Shown here piece by piece: positions 17,170 through 25,441 of a stretch of 64,000 bases of DNA. The translations under genes were made by a program, and so were the position numbers. Below the pieces are notes generated by a model. The model had not been told where the DNA came from. It was given only the letters and a program-made list of their open reading frames with translations, and made no database searches. The stretch spans positions 1-64,000 of the forward strand of contig NZ_BOOG01000027.1 in the NCBI RefSeq assembly GCF_016863115.1, given 5' to 3'. The stretch's first letter is position 1; each line of letters begins with the position of its first letter. The DNA comes from Sphaerimonospora thailandensis (GTDB lineage: Bacteria; Actinomycetota; Actinomycetes; Streptosporangiales; Streptosporangiaceae).

Positions 17170-18934
17170 TGGGCAGGCGGCGGTCCCGGCCGAAGTTCTT
17201 TGAGGTGATCTTGGGGCCCGGCGGGTACTGGCGGCGCTTGTACTCGGCCAGGTCCACCAGCCGGAGGATGCGCGCCACCAGTTCGGGGTCGTGGCCGGCC
17301 GCGACCAGCTCGTCGCGGCCCATGTCCCGCTCCACGTAGTCGCGCAGCAACGGGTCGAGCACGTCGTACGCCGGGAGCGAGTCGGTGTCGCGCTGGTCGG
17401 GCCGTAGCTCGGCGCTCGGCTCCTTGGTGATGGAGTTCTCCGGGATCGGCGGGTCGCCGGGCTGGGCGTTGCGCCACTCGGCAAGCTTCCAGACCAGGCT
17501 CTTGAGCACGTCCTTGATCGGCGCGTAGCCGCCGGCCGAGTCGCCGTACAGCGTGGAGTATCCGACGGCCAGCTCGCTCTTGTTGCCGGTCGTCAGCACC
17601 AGGTGGCCGTGCTCGTTGGACAGGCTCATCAGCAGCATCCCGCGCACCCGGGCCTGGAGGTTCTCGGCGGCCAGGCCGCTGAGGTCGATCTCCTTCTCGA
17701 AGGCGGTGACGATGTCCGCGATCGGAATGACGCGCGCGTTCAGTCCCTGACGGCGCACGAGCTCCTCGGCGTCGGCGAGCGAGTGGTCGGAGGAGTATCG
17801 CGATGGCATCAGCACCACATGGATCCGCGAGGGCCCGATCGCGTCGGCCGCGATCGTCGCGGTCAGCGCGGAGTCGATGCCGCCGGACAGCCCGAGGATG
17901 ACCGACCTGAAACCGTTCTTGGCGACGTAGTCGCGCAGGCCGAGAACCAGCGCCTGGTAGATCTCGGCCAGGTCGTCGAGGCGCTCGGCGATCAGCGGCG
18001 GCTCCGGCCGGTACGGTTCGACCGGCGCGGCCGACAGCACCAGCCGCTCGACGGTGATCTCGCTGTCGTCCCGCGGGCCCATCCGCGGATCGCCGGGCTC
18101 GGCGGCCCCCTCGGGCAACGCGGGCAACGCGGGCAATTCGGGCAACGCGGGCAGATCGAGATCGGTTACCAGCAGTTCCTCCTCGAACCGCCGGGCGCGG
18201 GCGACCAGCTCGCCGCGCGCGTCCACGATCAGCGAGTCGCCGTCGAAGATCAGCTCGTCCTGGCCGCCGACCATGTTCACGTAGGCGAGCGCGCAGCCCG
18301 CCTCCCTGGCCCGCCGCGCGCACAATTCCAGCCGCACGTCGTCCTTGTCCGTCTCGTACGGCGAGCCGTTCGGCACCACGAGCAGCCCCGCGCCGGCCTC
18401 GGCGACGACCGAGACCGGGCCGCCCTCCTGCCACAGGTCCTCGCAGATCGCGATGGCCACGTCGACCCCGTGCAGCCGGAAGATCGGTAACCGGTTGCCG
18501 CGCGCGAAGTAGCGGTGCTCGTCGAACACGCCGTAGTTCGGCAGGTGATGCTTGGCCGATCTCATCACCGCCTCGCCCCCGTGCAGGACGGCGGCCGCGT
18601 TGAGCGGCTTTCCTCCGCCGTCGGCCCGGTCGCCGTCGGTTCTGTCGCCGTCGGTCCGGTCGAGGTAGCCGACGACCACCGGCAGCCCGCCGAGACCCTC
18701 GGCCGCCAGCCGGGCCGCGACCGCCGTCAGCGCGGACCGCGACGCCTCGACGAACGACGAGCGCAGCACCAGGTCCTCGGCCGGATAGCCGGTCAGGAAC
18801 AGCTCGGGGAAGACGACCAGGTGGGCGTCGCGCTCCGCGGCCCGGCGGGTCCACTCGACGAGCTTGTCCGCGTTGCCGGTGAAGTCGCCGACGACGGGAT
18901 TGGTCTGGGCGAGCGCGATGCGAAGTTGAGCCAC
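17141..18934 (-). CDS. nadE: Glutamine-dependent NAD+ synthetase
   Basis: This 597-aa enzyme converts nicotinate adenine dinucleotide to NAD+ using glutamine nitrogen. The N-terminal nitrilase-type glutaminase has Glu44 (FPELFLTGYP), Lys128 (RSAKHHLPNYGVFDE) and Cys164 (AIAICEDLW). The synthetase domain has the ATP pyrophosphatase loop LGLSGGIDSALT and the segment TGNKSELAVGYSTLYGD. Two in-frame tandem repeats make loops at about residues 92-106 (DRTDGDRTDGDRADG) and about 265-280 (LPALPELPALPALPEG), absent from most homologues I know. The start is GTG 18934. A palindrome 27 bp upstream is shared with nadA. Confidence 0.95.
   Translation of the reverse strand: MAQLRIALAQTNPVVGDFTGNADKLVEWTRRAAERDAHLVVFPELFLTGYPAEDLVLRSSFVEASRSALTAVAARLAAEGLGGLPVVVGYLDRTDGDRTDGDRADGGGKPLNAAAVLHGGEAVMRSAKHHLPNYGVFDEHRYFARGNRLPIFRLHGVDVAIAICEDLWQEGGPVSVVAEAGAGLLVVPNGSPYETDKDDVRLELCARRAREAGCALAYVNMVGGQDELIFDGDSLIVDARGELVARARRFEEELLVTDLDLPALPELPALPALPEGAAEPGDPRMGPRDDSEITVERLVLSAAPVEPYRPEPPLIAERLDDLAEIYQALVLGLRDYVAKNGFRSVILGLSGGIDSALTATIAADAIGPSRIHVVLMPSRYSSDHSLADAEELVRRQGLNARVIPIADIVTAFEKEIDLSGLAAENLQARVRGMLLMSLSNEHGHLVLTTGNKSELAVGYSTLYGDSAGGYAPIKDVLKSLVWKLAEWRNAQPGDPPIPENSITKEPSAELRPDQRDTDSLPAYDVLDPLLRDYVERDMGRDELVAAGHDPELVARILRLVDLAEYKRRQYPPGPKITSKNFGRDRRLPITNRWRESR
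18112..18156 (-). repeat. Nine-base tandem repeat inside nadE
   Basis: Five consecutive nine-base units of the type CGGGCAACG (plus strand) code for a Leu-Pro-Ala/Glu run in a linker of NadE. They are in frame, so unit gain or loss would change only loop length. Confidence 0.75.
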
Positions 18935-18960
18935 GGGTCCACCCTAAATCGTGCGAATTG

Positions 18961-18981
18961 TTGTCGTCAAAGCGACGATAA
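18961..18981. promoter_or_regulatory. Putative NAD-regulon operator upstream of nadE
   Basis: The element TTGTCGTC-N5-GACGATAA is an inverted repeat 27 bp before the nadE start. The same element, 18 of 21 positions identical when read on the other strand, lies 21 bp before nadA at 63054-63074. Two NAD-biosynthesis genes 44 kb apart sharing a 21-bp palindrome suggest one repressor. The known classes of NAD repressor are NrtR, NadR, NadQ and NiaR; which one applies here cannot be told from this window. Confidence 0.65.
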
Positions 18982-18999
18982 GTCGGATTGTGATGCCGC

Positions 19000-20475
19000 T
19001 CAGGTCCCGGCCGAGTCGGGGCTGACCAGGCCCTTCTCGTAGGCGAGCACCACGAGTTGCGCCCGGTCGACCAACTCCAGCCGCCGCAGCAGGCCGGTGA
19101 TCTCGTGGGCTATCTCCCGCTCCGGCACGCCCAGTGTCATCGCGATCTGCCGGTTGGTGAAGCCCCGGGCGACCAGCTTGATCCGGTCGACGTCGGAGTC
19201 CGACAGGCCTTGGGGCACGCCGGGGTCGCTGCGCCCGGCGAAGGCGGCGATGAGGTGTGTGGTGACGGCGGGGTCCAGCAGCGCGTCGCCGGCGACGGCC
19301 GCCCGGATCGCGGCGATGAGCTGCTCGGGCGGCGACGTCTTCAGCATGAAGCCGCTCACCCCGGCCCGCAGCGCCGCGTAGAGGTTCTCGCCGGTGCCGA
19401 ACGTGGTCATCATGATCACCTTGGTCGGCGCTCCGGAGGCGAGGATCCGGCGGGCCGCGGCCAGGCCGTCCAGGCGTGGCATCTGGATGTCCATGAGCAC
19501 CACGTCCGGCCGGGTCGCCATGGTCAGCGCGATCGCCTGCTCGCCGTTCTCGGCCTCGCCCGCGAGCTCGAGGCCGGGCTCGCTCGCGAGGATCACTTTC
19601 AGCCCGATCCTGACCAGCCCCTGGTCGTCGGCGATCAGCACGCGCAGCGGCGCGCGCGTCTCCAGGTCCGGGGCCGGTTCCGGCGCGGGCGCAGGGGACG
19701 TGGCGGGGGTCAGGTGGGCGTCGTCGAGGTGCGGGGCCTGGGCGAGGATGTCCTGCTGGAGCCGCTGGAGCGCGGGCCCGGGATCCAGGCCCAGCTCCTC
19801 GCGCACCACCTCCCTGGCACGGTGCAGCGCGCCCAGCGCGTCCCCGCGCCGCCCTGCCCGGTAGAGCGCGAGCGCGAGCAGCCGCCAGGCCTCCTCACGG
19901 AGTGGGTGCGCCGAGGCGTGGGCCTCCAGGTCGGGAATGAGCGAGTCGGTACGGCCGAGCCGTACGGCGGCATCAGCACGCCGTTCCACCGCGAGCAGGC
20001 GGAGCTCGTCGAGCCGGTGCGCCTCCGCCTGCGCCCACGGCAGGTCCTGGAACTCGGCGAGCGCCGGGCCACGCCACAGAGCGAGCGCGCTCTCCATCCG
20101 ATCGAGCGTCTCGGCCGGATCGCCGCCGTGGTCGACTTTCACCAGGTTCTCGAACCACCAGCAGTCGACGTCCTCCGGCCGGGCGCGCAGCGCGTACCCC
20201 GGCGGCGCCGACACCAGGACGCCGGCCTCCTGCCGTGGCGCCCGATGCGGTTCCAGCACCCGCCGCAGACGCGAGACGTAACCCTGGATGGTCGACAGCG
20301 CCTGGGCCGGGGGCTCGCCCGGCCACAGCTCGTCGATCAGTATGCCGATCGGTACGGCACGCCCCCCGGCCACGAGCAACCGGGCGAGCACGGCTTGTTG
20401 CCGCAGCCCGCCCAGGTCGAGCGTCTCGCCCTCGACAATTACCTCAAGAGGCCCGAGAGCACGAAATATCACCAT
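19000..20475 (-). CDS. SARP - receiver - LuxR-type HTH fusion regulator
   Basis: The 491-aa protein begins with an OmpR-type DNA-binding domain (about 1-90: ALGPLEVIVEGETLDLGGLR) and a bacterial transcriptional activation domain (about 95-240), together a SARP. After a Pro/Ala linker there is a complete receiver domain (277-390): acidic pair in LIADDQG, phospho-acceptor Asp329 in LMDIQMPRLDG, Thr in MMTTF and Lys379 in FMLKTS. A C-terminal NarL/LuxR-like HTH (about 424-485) is recognisable but diverged in the recognition helix (VPEREIAHEITGLLRRL). The gene follows the histidine-kinase gene by 59 bp on the same strand, so phosphorylation by that kinase is likely. The start is ATG 20475; no strong ribosome site is present. 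Two DNA-binding domains plus a receiver in one chain is unusual. Confidence 0.88.
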   Translation of the reverse strand: MVIFRALGPLEVIVEGETLDLGGLRQQAVLARLLVAGGRAVPIGILIDELWPGEPPAQALSTIQGYVSRLRRVLEPHRAPRQEAGVLVSAPPGYALRARPEDVDCWWFENLVKVDHGGDPAETLDRMESALALWRGPALAEFQDLPWAQAEAHRLDELRLLAVERRADAAVRLGRTDSLIPDLEAHASAHPLREEAWRLLALALYRAGRRGDALGALHRAREVVREELGLDPGPALQRLQQDILAQAPHLDDAHLTPATSPAPAPEPAPDLETRAPLRVLIADDQGLVRIGLKVILASEPGLELAGEAENGEQAIALTMATRPDVVLMDIQMPRLDGLAAARRILASGAPTKVIMMTTFGTGENLYAALRAGVSGFMLKTSPPEQLIAAIRAAVAGDALLDPAVTTHLIAAFAGRSDPGVPQGLSDSDVDRIKLVARGFTNRQIAMTLGVPEREIAHEITGLLRRLELVDRAQLVVLAYEKGLVSPDSAGT

Positions 20476-20534
20476 GGCATCGGTAAGCGTACGGCCGGGG
20501 GACACCGCCCACGTCCGGCCCCGGGGTCGGCCGG

Positions 20535-22631
20535 TCAGCCGGTCAGCGGGAAGCGGGCCTCCACGACGGCGCCGCCGGTGTCGGGGGAGATCACCACGCA
20601 ACTGCCGCCCAGCTCGGCGGCCCGCTCCCGCATCGACGACAGGCCGACCCCCGCCTGGACGTGGTGCGGCAGGCCGATGCCGTCATCGGCGACCCGGACG
20701 CGCAGTTCGCCGTCGCTCCCCGCTGAGCCGTCGCTCCCCGTTGCGCCGTCGCTCCCCGCCCCGGCGGTCCCGCGCCGTTCCGCCGTGATCACCACCCGGG
20801 TGGCCCTCGCATGCCTGCGGATGTTGTTCAGCGCCTCCTGGACGATGCGGTAGACGGCGACCTCCACGGCGGCGGGCAGCTCGGTCATCTCGTCACCGAG
20901 CCGAACCTCGACCCGCGGCGCCTTCTCCGATCCCGTGGCCGACGCCGCGGGGAGAGAAGGCGCCGCGGGGAGAGTCTCCTCCGCCAGCGCCCGTACGGCT
21001 CCCGCCAGGCCGAGGTCGTCGAGGGCCGGCGGACGCAGGCCGTACACCAGCTCCCTGATGTCGCCGGTGACCGCGTCCATGCCGGCCCGCAGATCCCGTA
21101 GCAGCCCGTCGGCGGCGGAGGGGGAGCTGGTCAGGCTCATCCTGGCCATGTTGATCGTCATGGCCATCGCGCCGAGGGTCTGGCCGAGGCCGTCGTGCAG
21201 GTCGCGGCGCAGCCGCCGCCGCTCCTCCTCCCTGGCGGCGAGGATGCGTTCGCGTGACCGCTGCAGATCGGCCGCCATCCGTACGGCGTGGGCCACGTCG
21301 GCCACATGCGGAAGCAGTGTCGCGATCACCCGTTCGTCGTGGGCGGCGGCGAACCGCCGCGCCCCCGGCCTGCCGATCAGCAGCCGTCCCACCGGCTCGC
21401 CGTGCCAGACGAGCGGGATCCGTCTGGCGTCCGGGCCGACTTCGCCGCTTTCGACGTACCGCGGCCGTCCGTCGGCGATCTCGACGGCCACGCCGTCGAC
21501 GGCCAGGCCGTCCCGCACCACCGTGACCACCGCGGACAGCGCGTCGGCCGGGTCGGCCCGCCGCACCTCCTGCGTCAGCCGTTCGGCGAGCAGGGCCGGG
21601 TCGCCCACCCTGCCGTACAGCGCGCGGTCCATCACGCGCTGCAGGGTGCGGCGCAACGGCTGGAAGAAGGCGCCGGCGAACAGGGCCGCCGCGAGTCCGG
21701 CCACCTGGTGGTAGCCGGAGGCCACAAGGCTGGAGACGGCCCCCACCCCGAAGTAGACGGCGCTGATCATGGCCAGCAGCCCGGCCGCGATGAAGGTCCG
21801 GCTGATTACCGTGTCGATGCCGTACAACCGGTAGCGCAGCGCGGCGAACAGGATCGCGAACGGGATGAGCGCCGTCCACACCGTCGCCGGGATCCACCAG
21901 TCCGGACCCAGCAGGTAGAACACGACGTACCCGGCGAAGACGGTGAGGGGCCAGGCGATCTGCCGCCGCGTGACCGGGTCGGCGCGGCGCAGCCGCAGCG
22001 CCAGCGAGGCCAGCGAGGCGACCACGCAGAACCTGATGACGTACTGCAGGACCGTCTGGGCCGGCTGGTAGTAGGGGAGGAGGGCCCGGATCTCCAGCGG
22101 GTTGTGGATCACTTCCGGCCAGGGGTACGCGGCGGGGTCGGGGTCGGGCCGCAGCAGGGCGAGCCCGGCCTCGGCGGCGGTGGCGGCGACGCCCAGCACG
22201 GCGAGGGGGATCCAGCGGCGCGAGGGCAGCCGGCCGGTGGGCGAGCACAGCGGAACCAAGATGGCCAGCAGCAGGCCGGCCGCCGCCCAGCACACGAGCT
22301 GGACCGCCCGGGCGACGATGGCCGCCCGCATCTGGTCCTGCGCGGCCCAATGGAACATGAGCGCGGTGAAGGCCACGTTCCCCGACCCGAACAGGCCGCC
22401 CACGCAGATCAGCCAGGCCGTGCGGAACCGGGGCCGCTGGGACACCAGGACCGCCCCGGTGAGCGGGAACGTGAGCGCGACGCCGAAGTCCGGGTTCAGC
22501 GGCGGCCGGGGCTGCCACTCGGCGGGGATCCGGAGCTGGACCGAAATCCCCACGATCGTCAGGACCAGCGCGGCCGCGGCCATGACCCAGGCGACCGCCC
22601 GCGCGGGGAAAACCGGGGAGTTCTCGTCCAT
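20535..22631 (-). CDS. NarL-type membrane sensor histidine kinase
   Basis: The 698-aa protein has about eight membrane helices in its first 320 residues, a GAF-like domain at about 340-450, then a HisKA_3 dimerisation domain with His479 in RRDLHDGLGQTLG. The HATPase domain shows EALNNIRRHARA (N box), VADDGIGLP (G1) and GVGLSSMRERAAELGG (G2). A tandem-repeat loop (GSDGATGSDGSAGSDG) is inserted in the ATPase domain. It is the likely kinase for the SARP-receiver fusion encoded 59 bp downstream. An MFS gene ends 48 bp upstream, so exporter, kinase and regulator form one transcription unit. The signal is not apparent. Confidence 0.92.
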   Translation of the reverse strand: MDENSPVFPARAVAWVMAAAALVLTIVGISVQLRIPAEWQPRPPLNPDFGVALTFPLTGAVLVSQRPRFRTAWLICVGGLFGSGNVAFTALMFHWAAQDQMRAAIVARAVQLVCWAAAGLLLAILVPLCSPTGRLPSRRWIPLAVLGVAATAAEAGLALLRPDPDPAAYPWPEVIHNPLEIRALLPYYQPAQTVLQYVIRFCVVASLASLALRLRRADPVTRRQIAWPLTVFAGYVVFYLLGPDWWIPATVWTALIPFAILFAALRYRLYGIDTVISRTFIAAGLLAMISAVYFGVGAVSSLVASGYHQVAGLAAALFAGAFFQPLRRTLQRVMDRALYGRVGDPALLAERLTQEVRRADPADALSAVVTVVRDGLAVDGVAVEIADGRPRYVESGEVGPDARRIPLVWHGEPVGRLLIGRPGARRFAAAHDERVIATLLPHVADVAHAVRMAADLQRSRERILAAREEERRRLRRDLHDGLGQTLGAMAMTINMARMSLTSSPSAADGLLRDLRAGMDAVTGDIRELVYGLRPPALDDLGLAGAVRALAEETLPAAPSLPAASATGSEKAPRVEVRLGDEMTELPAAVEVAVYRIVQEALNNIRRHARATRVVITAERRGTAGAGSDGATGSDGSAGSDGELRVRVADDGIGLPHHVQAGVGLSSMRERAAELGGSCVVISPDTGGAVVEARFPLTG
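20710..20763 (-). repeat. Eighteen-base tandem repeat in the kinase gene
   Basis: Three near-identical 18-base units (CCGTCGCTCCCCG plus five variable bases) encode the GSDG-type loop within the HATPase domain. They are in frame. Confidence 0.75.
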
Positions 22632-22679
22632 AGTTGGATGGATTATGTACTGGCGCGTTCCATCCTGCCCACCGGAGGA

Positions 22680-23930
22680 TCACGCTTTCGTGGTCGCGTG
22701 CGTGGCGTCCGCGTCCTGGGCATCCTCGCGCGGCGCCGCGGCGGCGCCGCGGCGGCGGATGGCCCGCCCCAGCGCGAGCTGCCCGGCCGCGGCGAGCAGG
22801 GCGAGCCCTCCGATCACCGGCCACAGCAGTCCCGGGCCGACCGCGAGCAGCCGGGTCCCGGCGAGGGGCGCGAGCAGCGTGGCCGCCGACCAGGCGAAGC
22901 CGTACAGGCCGGAGTAGCGGCCGCGCAGGTGCGCGGGGGCCAGGGCGGCCACGATCGCCCCCGGGATCCCCGCGGTGAGGACCTCGCCCAGCGTCCAGAC
23001 CATGACGGCAGCCGCGTGTCCCGCCAGCGACGACATCAGGGCGTGCAGCATGAATCCGGCGCCCACGACGGCGTAGCCGGCGGCCAGCCACCTGGCCGGG
23101 TCGCGCCGCGCCAGCCAGGTGTTCATGATCGGTTGGACGACCACGATGAGCACCCCGTTCACCGCCATCGCCGTGCCGTACGCGCTGGTGGGCAGGCCCT
23201 GGCCGGTCATCGCCAGCGGCAGCGTGGTGTGCGCCTGGGTGTAGACCATGCCGTACAGCAGGCTGGTCAGCACGAAGGCGACCATGAGCCGGTCGCGCAG
23301 GACCTCGCGGAATCCTCCGCCCCGGGCCTGTGCGGTCGCCGGGCGGGTCTCCGGGACGGCCCGCCAGACCAGCACGCCGAAGACCAGACAGGTGACGGCG
23401 TCCACCCAGAAGAGCAGGGTGAAGCCGGAACGGGCGAGCCATCCGCCGGAGACCATGGCGATCGCGAACCCGAGGTTGACCGCCCAGAACAGCAGGCCGA
23501 ACGCCCGCGGCCGGTCCTCCGGGGACACCAGGTCGGCGACGAGCGCCTGGGAGGCCGGACGGTAGGCGTCGATCACGAGGCCGAGCACGAGCATCGCCGC
23601 GACGATGCCGGCGATGCTGGTCGTGTAGCCGAGGACGAGCATGGTGATCGCGGTGGCCGTCATGCCGCCGGTCAGGGTGACCCGGCGGCCGAAGTGGTCG
23701 GCGAGCCACCCGGCGAGGGGCTGGGACAGCATCGACCCCACGCCGAACATCGTCAGCACCAGGCCGGTCGCGGCGAGCGACAGACCACGGGTCTGAGTCA
23801 GATAGATGCCGATGAACGGCCCCACCATCGTGCCCAGCCGGTTGACCATGGTGCCGGCGAACAGCACCCAGAACGGCCGGGGAAGGCCGCCGAGCCTCGA
23901 CCGGAGGAAGCCGTCGATCACAGTCGTCAC
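22680..23930 (-). CDS. MFS transporter upstream of the two-component genes
   Basis: The 416-aa protein has twelve predicted helices and the MFS loop GWLADHFGRRVTLTGG between helices 2 and 3. The start GTG 23930 has AAGGA seven bases upstream and is preferred over TTG 23948. The last 20 residues are charged. It belongs to the multidrug or metabolite exporter branch by general look; the substrate is not evident. Being first in a likely operon with a histidine kinase and a SARP-type regulator, it may export a product of, or confer resistance to, the compound that system controls. That is inference. Confidence 0.85.
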   Translation of the reverse strand: MTTVIDGFLRSRLGGLPRPFWVLFAGTMVNRLGTMVGPFIGIYLTQTRGLSLAATGLVLTMFGVGSMLSQPLAGWLADHFGRRVTLTGGMTATAITMLVLGYTTSIAGIVAAMLVLGLVIDAYRPASQALVADLVSPEDRPRAFGLLFWAVNLGFAIAMVSGGWLARSGFTLLFWVDAVTCLVFGVLVWRAVPETRPATAQARGGGFREVLRDRLMVAFVLTSLLYGMVYTQAHTTLPLAMTGQGLPTSAYGTAMAVNGVLIVVVQPIMNTWLARRDPARWLAAGYAVVGAGFMLHALMSSLAGHAAAVMVWTLGEVLTAGIPGAIVAALAPAHLRGRYSGLYGFAWSAATLLAPLAGTRLLAVGPGLLWPVIGGLALLAAAGQLALGRAIRRRGAAAAPREDAQDADATHATTKA

Positions 23931-23999
23931 GGGCCCATCCTTGGTCAATCCGCTCAGGCGACGCCAATCGTTTTACGGCCGCTCAGGGGGAGCGGCTTC

Positions 24000-24015
24000 G
24001 TAACCCGCGCGAAAC
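24000..24015 (+). promoter_or_regulatory. Candidate GlnR box upstream of glnA2
   Basis: GTAAC-N6-GAAAC at 24000-24015 matches exactly the GTnAC-N6-GAAAC consensus of the actinomycete nitrogen regulator GlnR. It lies 55 bp before the TTG start of glnA2. Only one a/b pair is present. Confidence 0.55.
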
Positions 24016-24070
24016 ACGCGGAGGGCACACTGGTAGGAGACGCGACGTGTGATTTTCCGAGAGGTACGTC

Positions 24071-25432
24071 TTGGACCGCCAGCAGGAATTCGTCCTCCGC
24101 ACACTGGAAGAGCGGGACATCCGGTTCATCCGGCTGTGGTTCACCGACGTGCTCGGCTTCCTGAAGTCGGTGGCGATAGCGCCGGCCGAACTGGAGGGCG
24201 CCTTCTCCGAGGGCATCGGGTTCGACGGGTCGGCCGTCGAGGGCTTCTCCCGGGTATACGAGTCGGACATGCTGGCCAAACCCGACCCGTCGACCTTCCA
24301 GATCCTGCCGTGGCGCAGCGAGAACCCGGGCGCCGCCCGAATGTTCTGCGACATCCTCCTGCCGAACGGGTCGCCGTCCCACGCCGATCCCCGCTGGGTG
24401 CTGAAGCGGGCGCTGGCCAAGGCCGCCGACATGGGCTTCACCTTCTACACCCATCCGGAGATCGAGTTCTTCCTGCTGCGCGGCAGACCGGAGAAGGGCG
24501 GCCTGCCGGAGCCGATCGACGACGGCGGCTACTTCGACCACACGCCGCACAGCGCCGGCCACGACTTCCGCCGCCAGGCGATCATGATGCTGGAGTCGAT
24601 GGGCATCTCCGTCGAGTACAGCCACCACGAGGGCGCTCCCGGCCAGCAGGAGATCGACCTGCGGTATGCCGACGCGCTCACGACGGCCGACAACATCATG
24701 ACCTTCCGCCTGGTCATGAAGGAGGTCGCGCTGGAGCAGGGCATCTGGGCCTCGTTCATGCCCAAGCCGTTCACCAGGTATCCCGGCTCCGGCATGCACA
24801 CCCACATGTCGCTGTTCGAGGGCGACCGCAACGCGTTCCACGAGGCGGGCGCCGCCTATCAGCTCTCCAAGACCGCCAGGTCGTTCATCGCCGGCCTGCT
24901 GAGGCACGCCGCCGAGATCACCGCGGTGTGCAACCAGTGGATCAACTCCTACAAGCGGCTGTGGGGCGGGGCCGAGGCGATCGCCGGGGCGGGCGGCGAG
25001 GCCCCCTCCTACATCTGCTGGGGCCACAACAACCGGTCCGCGCTCGTCCGCGTGCCGATGTACAAGCCGCACAAGGGCGCCTCGACCCGTGTCGAGTTCC
25101 GCTCGCTGGACTCCTCGTGCAACCCCTATCTGGCCTTCGCGCTGATCCTGGCCGCCGGGCTGAAGGGCATCGAGGAGGGGTACGAGATGCCGCCCGAGGC
25201 CGAGGACGACGTGTGGGCGCTGACCAGCCGGGAACGGCGGGCCCTCGGCATCCAGCCGCTGCCGCAGTCGCTGGATGAGGCGATCTCGACGATGGAGCAC
25301 AGCGAGATGGTCGCCGAGACGCTGGGCGAGCACGTCTTCGACTACTTCCTGCGCAACAAACGGGCCGAGTGGCGGGAGTACCGCCGCCGGGTGACCCAGT
25401 TCGAGCTCGACCGCTATCTGCCCGTCCTCTGA
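24071..25432 (+). CDS. glnA2: Glutamine synthetase-like protein GlnA2
   Basis: This is a 453-aa type I glutamine synthetase fold: beta-grasp domain (FIRLWFTDVLGFLKSVAI), the latch GFDGSAVEGFSRVYESDM, metal-binding HPEIEFFLL and SHHEGAPGQQEIDLRYADAL, and the ATP loop SGMHTHMSLF. The position of the adenylylated tyrosine of GlnA is occupied by Trp (DDVWALTSRERRALG), so GlnE probably cannot modify it. GlnA2 proteins in actinomycetes are alpha-type relatives of uncertain substrate; some glutamylate polyamines. The start is TTG 24071 with GAGAGG seven bases upstream. It is immediately followed by glnE, a conserved pairing. Confidence 0.92.
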   Translation: MDRQQEFVLRTLEERDIRFIRLWFTDVLGFLKSVAIAPAELEGAFSEGIGFDGSAVEGFSRVYESDMLAKPDPSTFQILPWRSENPGAARMFCDILLPNGSPSHADPRWVLKRALAKAADMGFTFYTHPEIEFFLLRGRPEKGGLPEPIDDGGYFDHTPHSAGHDFRRQAIMMLESMGISVEYSHHEGAPGQQEIDLRYADALTTADNIMTFRLVMKEVALEQGIWASFMPKPFTRYPGSGMHTHMSLFEGDRNAFHEAGAAYQLSKTARSFIAGLLRHAAEITAVCNQWINSYKRLWGGAEAIAGAGGEAPSYICWGHNNRSALVRVPMYKPHKGASTRVEFRSLDSSCNPYLAFALILAAGLKGIEEGYEMPPEAEDDVWALTSRERRALGIQPLPQSLDEAISTMEHSEMVAETLGEHVFDYFLRNKRAEWREYRRRVTQFELDRYLPVL

Positions 25433-25441
25433 GGGGGCGGG

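Noticed and set aside
20893-23967. A very long open frame (over 1000 codons) on the minus strand spanning the kinase and MFS genes in another phase
   Set aside because: It is rich in Arg, Pro and Gly without any domain, and overlaps two well-supported genes. High GC leaves alternative phases free of stops.
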